Below, in pieces: positions 58,608-64,000 of a DNA stretch of 64,000 nt. Source of the stretch: Dyella marensis (lineage in GTDB: Bacteria; Pseudomonadota; Gammaproteobacteria; Xanthomonadales; Rhodanobacteraceae); contig NZ_FONH01000002.1 of assembly GCF_900112865.1 (NCBI RefSeq), positions 354,713 through 418,712 on the forward strand. Direction: 5' to 3'. A program made the translations under genes and the position numbers. Numbering within the stretch: position 1 is the stretch's first letter; each line of letters begins with the position of its first letter. The notes beneath the pieces were generated by a model. The model saw only the letters and a program-made list of their open reading frames with translations. It did no database searches and was not told where the DNA came from.

Positions 58608-58739
58608 ATGAAAGTCAACATCTTGATTTTCAAGATAAAAAATGAGCAGCCTTCCAAATTCATGCCCAAATTCATGCCCAAAGGGTGTCGCTTGCATCGG
58701 GACTACCCTAGAACCCATGACCTATCCCCTGCCCCATAG
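58608..58739 (+). CDS. uncertain small ORF over direct repeats
   Basis: 43 codons ending in TAG, with AGGGGAGA upstream of the ATG. It spans the repeat at 58656-58679 and an AT-rich stretch, so it may be attachment-region DNA and not a gene. If TAG were read through, the frame would continue 20 codons to a TGA at 58800. Confidence 0.25.
   Translation: MKVNILIFKIKNEQPSKFMPKFMPKGCRLHRDYPRTHDLSPAP
58656..58679. repeat. tandem 12-base direct repeat
   Basis: AAATTCATGCCC twice without a gap, 54 bases inside the att-like scar. Known: short direct repeats near att sites are often integrase arm-binding sites; that role is inferred. Confidence 0.6.
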
Positions 58740-58816
58740 ATAGCTGATAGGTTCGCCGAGCGCTACCGGTCTCGGTGGTCGGGGCCGGAGTTGCCTCAGT
58801 GAACAGGGAGCGTGCC

Positions 58817-59146
58817 ATGGCAGGTCGATATCTCTTAAGGCGTTCGGGCACTCAGTACGACTTTGTACTGCAAGCAGCCAACTATCAGACCCTCATTACC
58901 AGCGAACGCTATACGACGAAGCAAAGTGCAGAAGCGGGCATCGCTTCTGTACGCGTCAACTCTCCTAACGATGCGCGGTACAACCGACTTACCGCGAAAG
59001 ATGGAAGCCCCTACTTCGTACTGAAGGCCGCCAACGGCGAGCCCATCGGCACCAGTGAGACCTATTCATCCACTGGCGCAAGGGACGGCGGCATCGAGGC
59101 AACCAAAACCGTTGGGCCAACGGCTCCCGTGGTTGACGAAACTTAA
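58817..59146 (+). CDS. YegP-like DUF1508 protein
   Basis: 109 residues from ATG with AGGGAG upstream. Two DUF1508 repeats: YDFVLQAANYQTLITSERYTT and YFVLKAANGEPIGTSETYSS, each ending in a helix with GI. Known: small beta-beta-alpha repeat proteins found widely; function unknown, sometimes linked to stress or phage regions. Terminator just downstream. Confidence 0.85.
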   Translation: MAGRYLLRRSGTQYDFVLQAANYQTLITSERYTTKQSAEAGIASVRVNSPNDARYNRLTAKDGSPYFVLKAANGEPIGTSETYSSTGARDGGIEATKTVGPTAPVVDET

Positions 59147-59168
59147 GGAGCTAATCGGCGTTGCACCG

Positions 59169-59193
59169 AAGGGCGCCATGTGGCGCCCTTTCT
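59169..59193 (+). terminator. terminator after the DUF1508 gene
   Basis: AAGGGCGCCA/TGGCGCCCTT perfect ten-base arms with a two-base loop, then TTTCT on plus. Confidence 0.75.
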
Positions 59194-59270
59194 ACGTCAG
59201 ATAACACTAGTTACACAGCGGCGGAAAGGTCTTGGCGATCAAGCAGCATGACCCACCCAAGCCCACTTCA

Positions 59271-60437
59271 TCACCCGTCGTCCTTCTTTGATTCTTTCTT
59301 AATGGTGGCCACAACAGCCGCCACTATGGTGGATATCTCCTGACTCGGAGAAATTGTCAGCTTATGCCGGTCATAGATCCGCCCAGGTGGGTTGGAGACT
59401 GTGGCTAGCGTGTCCTGGCAAAGTTTTGCCAACGGACTTCCCTCGCCGGCTAACTCTCCCACCTCCTTCATCTGCTGCCGGAAACCTTCAAAGGAAGACG
59501 AAATCGCAGATTTGTAGCCATAGTCCTCCTCCAGTCGCTTGGCGAGCGCAGACTCTCGACCAGAGTGCAGAGTTAGCCAAAGTAGAGCCGCCGCAACAGG
59601 GAATCTGGCTAACCAAAGACGTACCAACTCGTCGTACGAAAGTACCGTCTGCGACGTAAGAGCATGCCAAAGCCCCGTCAACCCTAAAGCAATCAGGGCG
59701 AACAGCGATCCGATGAATACCCACTGCCAACGCCTCTGAGGCATCTTGAATGTTTCGGCCCTTGAATTAAACGCGTGCGCCAGTCCAGCACTCGTTGCGC
59801 CAGGAAGTAATCCAACAATTGTCTTTAACTGCTGATCTGATTCCTCTATGAGCTTCTTCAGGCGCTGCTCATAAGAGAGAATTTCTGCTTCAAGCTTAGA
59901 TGCCTTGTCCGCAAGGGCCTTTGTATCTTTGGATGCCTGCTGAGATGTCTTTAAAGCCTCAGCAATGGCTCCGGAAGAAGCATCCACCGTGGACTTAGCC
60001 GAGGATATTTCCGCAGCCATTCGCACTACATCGTCGGACGCAGACTGACCTCTCGATTTAAGACCATCAATCCCCGAAACATCTGCATTCGCCTTAGCTA
60101 CCGCTTGCGCAAGCTCCCCGCGAAGTCTCTCGGACTCTGCCTGCGCCGCCTGAACTACCTTAAGCTGCCCCTCAACCGTTGTCTGTACAGCATCCACTCG
60201 CGCCGCTGACGAACTCGCCGTACCGCTTAGTAGATTCAAGGCGTCAGCCTTACTATTCATGTCTATCAATACTGCTTCAGCTGCGCGTCGCGCCTCATCA
60301 ATCTTGGTTAGCGCCAGCCCGATTGAATCTTCTACAGAGATTGAATCTTTCAAAACTTGGCTAACTGTCGGCGTTCCCATCTGACTATCGCCCTGGGGCG
60401 GCAAACCAGCCGCCTCCACTCCCTGTTCCTCTGCCAT
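59271..60437 (-). CDS. coiled-coil membrane protein, possible defence or conflict gene
   Basis: 388 residues. A long Ala/Ser/Lys coiled coil (about 40-200, including AVAKANADVSGIDGLKSRG and LADKASKLEAEILSYEQRLK) leads into a conserved-looking C-terminal unit with GLAHAFNSRAETF, two membrane helices (WVFIGSLFALIALGLTGLWH and FPVAAALLWLTLHSG) and a charged domain (EEDYGYKSAISSSFEGFRQQ). No catalytic motif is visible. This type of membrane-coupled coiled coil is frequent in accessory islands; a defence role is only a hypothesis. It is a single gene, convergent with DUF1508. Confidence 0.75.
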   Translation of the reverse strand: MAEEQGVEAAGLPPQGDSQMGTPTVSQVLKDSISVEDSIGLALTKIDEARRAAEAVLIDMNSKADALNLLSGTASSSAARVDAVQTTVEGQLKVVQAAQAESERLRGELAQAVAKANADVSGIDGLKSRGQSASDDVVRMAAEISSAKSTVDASSGAIAEALKTSQQASKDTKALADKASKLEAEILSYEQRLKKLIEESDQQLKTIVGLLPGATSAGLAHAFNSRAETFKMPQRRWQWVFIGSLFALIALGLTGLWHALTSQTVLSYDELVRLWLARFPVAAALLWLTLHSGRESALAKRLEEDYGYKSAISSSFEGFRQQMKEVGELAGEGSPLAKLCQDTLATVSNPPGRIYDRHKLTISPSQEISTIVAAVVATIKKESKKDDG

Positions 60438-60663
60438 ACCCCCTCCCCCATTCGTGAGTGGGCTGACATTAACCGATTTGGGTAATTCAAGACGGGGGCC
60501 AATAAGGCCAAAGGTGCATTGGTTCCACTAGTCAAATAAACCCCGTGTAGGAAACCCCCTATAGTCGGCATCGTCTAATGGGCACTACCCGGCCCAGCTA
60601 GCCAGGGCATAGGATTGGCCCTAACTGGCTGCAACGGCCAGGTCAACCACAGGGGAACAACTC
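60438..60663. other. divergent intergenic region
   Basis: 226 bases between the coiled-coil gene and the exported protein gene. Contains CTATAG and a GTGTAGGAAACCCCCTA stretch resembling half of the 56822 palindrome; no gene. Confidence 0.4.
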
Positions 60664-60918
60664 ATGCGCAAACTCAGCATCTTGCTGGCGGGCTGCTTGT
60701 TGACTCTTTCCTTTGCCGCAGTTGCCAAAGGCGGTGGTCACGGCGGTAGCCATGCCTCGGTCGTCCATGTCAGCGGGCACACGACCAAGACTGGCACCTA
60801 CGTCCCGTCCCATTATCGCACCGGGGCCGACAGCTCCAAGTCAAACAACTGGTCCACCAAGGGCAACGTCAATCCCTATACAGGAAAAGCAGGGACGAAG
60901 AACCCGTATGCGCACTAA
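60664..60918 (+). CDS. small exported Gly/His/Ser-rich protein
   Basis: 84 residues. Signal peptide MRKLSILLAGCLLTLSFAAVA, then KGGGHGGSHASVVHV and a C-terminal WSTKGNVNPYTGKAGTKNP. Known: this NVNPYTGKxGT ending recurs in small exported proteins of proteobacterial prophages and islands, function unknown. AGGGGAAC upstream of the ATG. Overlaps the next gene by 11 bases. Confidence 0.75.
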   Translation: MRKLSILLAGCLLTLSFAAVAKGGGHGGSHASVVHVSGHTTKTGTYVPSHYRTGADSSKSNNWSTKGNVNPYTGKAGTKNPYAH

Positions 60919-61252
60919 GAGCAAACGCATAGGCCTGCATAGCCTTATTGCAGGCTTCCTATTTGTCACCTCTCCTGCGTTCGCAGGCCTTGCTGACGAT
61001 CTTGGCGACTTCGTCGGCTACACGATAATTGCCAGCAAGACTATTGATGGGTGGTATGACCCCGATGGGAAGAAAGGTGATTCCTTCGAGGGATGCGAGT
61101 TTGATAGAACCATCGTCTTCACGGACGGCAAGGTTCTGCATTGCGCAACCTACCGGTATCAATACGGTTACCACCCTAAAGCGGTCATCCTGTCTGACGG
61201 CAGGCAAGTAAAAATGGTTATCGACAACCAGATTTACGACATGCGGCTTTAA
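60908..61252 (+). CDS. exported protein of unknown function
   Basis: 114 residues, ATG inside the end of the previous gene. Signal peptide (IGLHSLIAGFLFVTSPAFA) and a beta-rich mature domain with two cysteines (FEGCEFDRTIVF; VLHCATYRYQYGY). Likely co-expressed with the Gly/His-rich protein. Confidence 0.7.
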   Translation: MRTKSKRIGLHSLIAGFLFVTSPAFAGLADDLGDFVGYTIIASKTIDGWYDPDGKKGDSFEGCEFDRTIVFTDGKVLHCATYRYQYGYHPKAVILSDGRQVKMVIDNQIYDMRL

Positions 61253-61254
61253 AC

Positions 61255-61301
61255 GCAAAAAAGGAGGGGCCAGCCGCACGGCACTGGCGGTTTGGCCCCT
61301 A
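61255..61301 (-). terminator. terminator ending the minus-strand phage genes
   Basis: Arms GGGGCCA/TTGGCCCC with an inner CCGC/GCGG pair; on minus followed by CCTTTTTT. Also lies between convergent units, so it may act in both directions. Confidence 0.65.
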
Positions 61302-61428
61302 AGTTTTCGCTTGAGGTAAAACATGAGTCCGGCAGCGTAGCCACCGGGTCGAGCGGCGAGGCGTCACTTTGCTGCCCGGATCGCAAAGTGAGACAAAGTG
61401 CCACTGAATTTCCCAGGCATGGCGAGGC

Positions 61429-63570
61429 TTACGGATTTCTAGTCGTGGCAATAGCCGGCAATCCATAGACATAGTGGCCCAACAAGCCCTGCTGCTACGT
61501 CGCTCTCTGGCGAGCAAAGTAGGCATCTATCGCATCAGCCGCCGCAGTGGAGTTGGCCATCTTCTAGCCAACCCTATTGGCAATGCGGCTGTTGATCGCT
61601 CCGATGGTGTCCGAAACGCCAAGGCCGGCTGCGGTACCCAGGGCAGTCCCGACAGGACCGAACGAGGATCCGAGAATCCCGCCCGCGGCGGCACCAATGG
61701 CGCGACCTAGGAAGCCGCCCTTCACCCCGAGGCTAGGCCCATAGATAGCCTTTGAGAGCAACCCGGTAGCCTATAAATCGGCCGCCGTGCTCGGACCCGA
61801 TGCGGCTACCTTGGCATCCGAGATAGAGCGTCGCATAAGGCTATCGCGTAGGTTCTCCATCTACGTGCGAGCAGCCTGTGCCATTGGGTACTAGGCGTCG
61901 TCGTCCTGACGAAGCAATTGCTTCACCCTCGCCAGCGCAAGCTACGGATCACCAGAAGCGTTAAGGCTACCTGGAGCATTAGGGTCAAGAAGCCCACCAA
62001 CTGCTTCCATCGTATTGATGGGCTCGGACGCCCTTGCATACGTGGCCAAGTAATCACGATAGCCCGGTGCGACGCGTTCGATAGCGTTGACAATCGAATC
62101 CCTAGCAGGCCCATAACCGAGCGCACCCTAGCCGTTGGTGTTGGCGAGCATCTTGGACGCCTCTTGCCTCACGGCGTCCAGCATGTCCGTTCCAACCTTA
62201 CCACGGATATTTGCAGCCCCATTGATGGAGTCAATGAGTTCACCGAACCGGGCACCATTGTTTCCAAGAACGCCTAGCGGACCATTCTTGAGTGTATGCA
62301 GGACATCCAGAACAGGCTTGGGGTTAACCATGTTGTTGTCGATCGCTTGACGTGCCTGAGCAAATGCATCTTGCGTCTTCTTGCTAAACACGCCGTCTTC
62401 GAGATCCTTGAGCGCAGCCCAAGCATCATCCTCCTGCATGGCACCGCTCTTCACCTGGTCAACGACACTCCTGGCCGATTTGAGCGAGTCAAAGTCATTG
62501 GCTGACATGCGCCCCGGCTTGTTCAATATCGAGTCGAATGCATCCTATGCTCCGGCCCACCGAACAATGGGGCGTGAGTCCGTCAAGTACTGCTGCACGA
62601 ACGGATCAACTGCGGTACGGCGATTTGCTTTGGCAGCCTGCATGTCAGCATCCGTGCCGGCAAGCTGCTGCACCAGCGACAAGCGTGCATTATTGTTCGC
62701 TGCATCCTGGGCAGCAAAGGACGGAGCTGTCGCGGGGTTGTTGCGCAGCGCACGTTCTACCTACACCGCCTCCGGCGTTTGCAACACCTGAGCAACCGAA
62801 GGGCTTTCTCCCGGCACGAGCTGAGGCGCGCTACGCAGGAGCCCGGCCACCACCGGATTGTTACCAGTCATACGCGCCACATTGGCGTTAGCAATGGCGC
62901 TGGGATTTGTGATGTGTTGAACGGCATTCTTGACACCACCTCCCAGTAGGCCGCCAGTATCTAGGCCAACCTTCATCAGCGGCCCCGTGGCCGCGCCAAA
63001 CCCAATCTGCAAGGCCTTCTGGTCAGCGTAGGAGGGCGTAGGAGCCTTACCCTCCACCAAATCCTGCAGGTTGTTCTGCGGGCCGCTGGTGACGGGCTGG
63101 GAGGCGCCAATCAAGGCCCCCTCCGTTGCCAGAGTGCCGAGCTTGCCTAGGTACGTGGTTGCCTTGGGCAGCACACCGAGCGCGCGAAGCTCGCCAATTC
63201 CAGTCAGCCAGGGAAGCGTCTCGCCTACACCGGCGCCAATATACGAACCTGCCGTATCTGGCGTGGCTTGCTGGTAGGCCTGCTCGCGTCGCTGGATATA
63301 GCTGTCGAGGTCGCGCGTCATTCCCTTCAGGCCACCACCAATCGGACTGGCGGCATTGAGGTGCATGACGCCCTAGGCAATGCCAAGAGGGAGATTGCCA
63401 AGATGATGAAGCGCGGCATCCCCCATATTGTTGCCGAAGTCGTTGACTCTTTGGTAAAGCGAGCGCTCGGGCGGCGCCAGCTCGGAAGAAACAACAGCGC
63501 TCGTTCCGGGCTGACTCTAAAGATCGGACAGCTTCTGAGTCTGGCCGTTGAGTTCAGATAACTTGGGCAT
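61429..63570 (-). CDS. phage late/structural gene with eleven in-frame TAG codons (probable stop-codon recoding)
   Basis: One frame of 714 codons from ATG at 63570 (AGGAGGT six bases upstream; ATG shares a base with the previous TGA) to TAA at 61429-61431. It is interrupted by TAG at 63517, 63373, 62761, 62545, 62128, 61942, 61891, 61861, 61771, 61564 and 61495 (lower coordinates), and by no TAA, TGA or frameshift. Between ambers the sequence is continuous phage-protein-like: Ala/Gly-rich helices, a membrane-like segment (IGAAAGGILGSSFGPVGTAL) and Gln/Asn-rich linkers, resembling large virion-associated or ejection proteins. Contexts such as DP-amber-LALARVKQLL and ART-amber-MENLRDS suit glutamine. 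If ambers are read, 713 residues. Confidence 0.82.
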
Positions 63571-64000
63571 CACTGCACCTCCTGCATTTCGGGATCGGTC
63601 GGATCAGACAAGCCAATCACCCTCCATTTCTTGCCATTGACAGTGAGTACCTGTCCAATCATGTAGCGCTTGGCTTTGACATCGCTCCTTTGCATCTGAG
63701 CACTACCCTGCTGTGCCTTGCCTTGATCCTTTCCTGTTCCATAGAGAGCATTGCCGGCAAGCGACTTGATATCGTCCAGCACTTTCTGTTGATCAGTGGA
63801 AAGGATGTTAAGCCGAGAAGCTGCCATTGGACCAAGAGCGGTTACGGCTTGATCATTGATCGCCGTAAGGCGCCCCTGAACAAGATCCGCAAGGGTGCCC
63901 AAGGATCCTTGGAGCTTTTCGATCGGCTGCGACGGATCAAGCATCTGAGCGACATGCTCGCGGTCGGCCAGTGCGGATCCCGTCCCCGCAAACAGCTTTG
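63570..64000 (-). CDS. phage late gene, C-terminal part (runs off the window)
   Basis: 143 codons visible, open to the window edge on the 5' side and ending in TGA. Helical N-terminal part (EKLQGSLGTLADLVQGRL, LSTDQQKVLDDIKSLAG) and a C-terminal SH3-like piece (KRYMIGQVLTVNGKKWRVIG), seen in small phage structural or adaptor proteins. No TAG occurs in this part. Coupled to the amber-rich gene by TGATG. Confidence 0.7.
   Translation of the reverse strand, partial: KLFAGTGSALADREHVAQMLDPSQPIEKLQGSLGTLADLVQGRLTAINDQAVTALGPMAASRLNILSTDQQKVLDDIKSLAGNALYGTGKDQGKAQQGSAQMQRSDVKAKRYMIGQVLTVNGKKWRVIGLSDPTDPEMQEVQ

Larger units (their letters stand above)
58586..64000. mobile_element. right-hand island with prophage late genes
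   Basis: Base composition is visibly less GC-rich than the core, with small accessory genes, a large coiled-coil membrane protein and phage late-type genes running off the right edge on minus. Left edge placed at the att-like scar; integrase not in view. Confidence 0.6.

Noticed and set aside
61299-61526. Minus-strand frame past the end of the amber-rich gene
   Set aside because: Out of frame with the phage gene, overlaps its end and the terminator region, and has no ribosome site.
61429-63570. Reading the amber-rich frame as an ordinary decayed pseudogene
   Set aside because: Random decay should give TAA, TGA and frameshifts as well; all eleven stops are TAG and the frame, ribosome site and final TAA are intact. 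It stays the main alternative until a suppressor tRNA is found.

Overview
The window looks like a chromosome segment of a high-GC gammaproteobacterium of the Xanthomonadales, most like Rhodanobacteraceae (Rhodanobacter/Dyella/Luteibacter type). This is inferred from gene content and order (infA next to convergent clpA-clpS; serC-pheA-aroA; nudJ-mnmA-hflD; scpA-scpB-rluB; pgsA-uvrC beside a tRNA cluster); no search was run. Core housekeeping DNA (about 20-56 kb) lies between two integrated elements.

Left element (1 to about 20010): an integrated phage-like element. It has an S24-type repressor fragment, a MASE1 membrane protein, an exported protein, and an operator-controlled promoter at about 2.6 kb. 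From there a tightly packed plus-strand operon runs to 18.6 kb with overlapping start and stop codons. It encodes many small unknown proteins, RdgC, an SPFH/prohibitin-like lipoprotein, a helicase-DNA methyltransferase fusion, a J-domain protein, a DHH phosphoesterase fused to a MazG-like domain, an ASCH-like protein, DUF5131 and DUF1643 proteins and an AlpA-type regulator. A tyrosine integrase faces the 3' end of tRNA-Leu(UAA), the probable attachment site. About 690 bp at 7.8-8.5 kb has no gene but is full of long-range complementary segments, suggesting a structured RNA. Three small genes run against the operon.

Core region (20.0-56 kb): tRNA-Leu, tRNA-Cys and two tRNA-Gly; pgsA, uvrC, a low-molecular-weight phosphatase, kdsB, aroA, pheA, serC and an FHA protein on minus; infA on plus; clpA/clpS on minus; nudJ-mnmA-hflD on plus; a LysR regulator and acnB on minus, divergent from acnA; fadD, a PilZ protein, scpA-scpB-rluB and an ArsC-family protein; an omega-amidase/aminotransferase pair; a LysR gene divergent from azoR; and a secreted amidohydrolase. 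Several REP-like inverted repeats sit between genes.

Right part (56-64 kb): small accessory membrane and exported genes, a DUF6766 gene with one in-frame amber codon, a possible tRNA-derived att remnant near 58.59 kb, and a second phage segment running off the right edge. Its most striking content is a 714-codon minus-strand frame (63570 to 61429) with a perfect ribosome binding site and a TAA end, interrupted by eleven stop codons that are all TAG. No TGA, TAA or frameshift interrupts it. The simplest reading is a phage late gene in which TAG is read as an amino acid, probably glutamine (code-15-like recoding). The suppressor tRNA this needs is not in the window.
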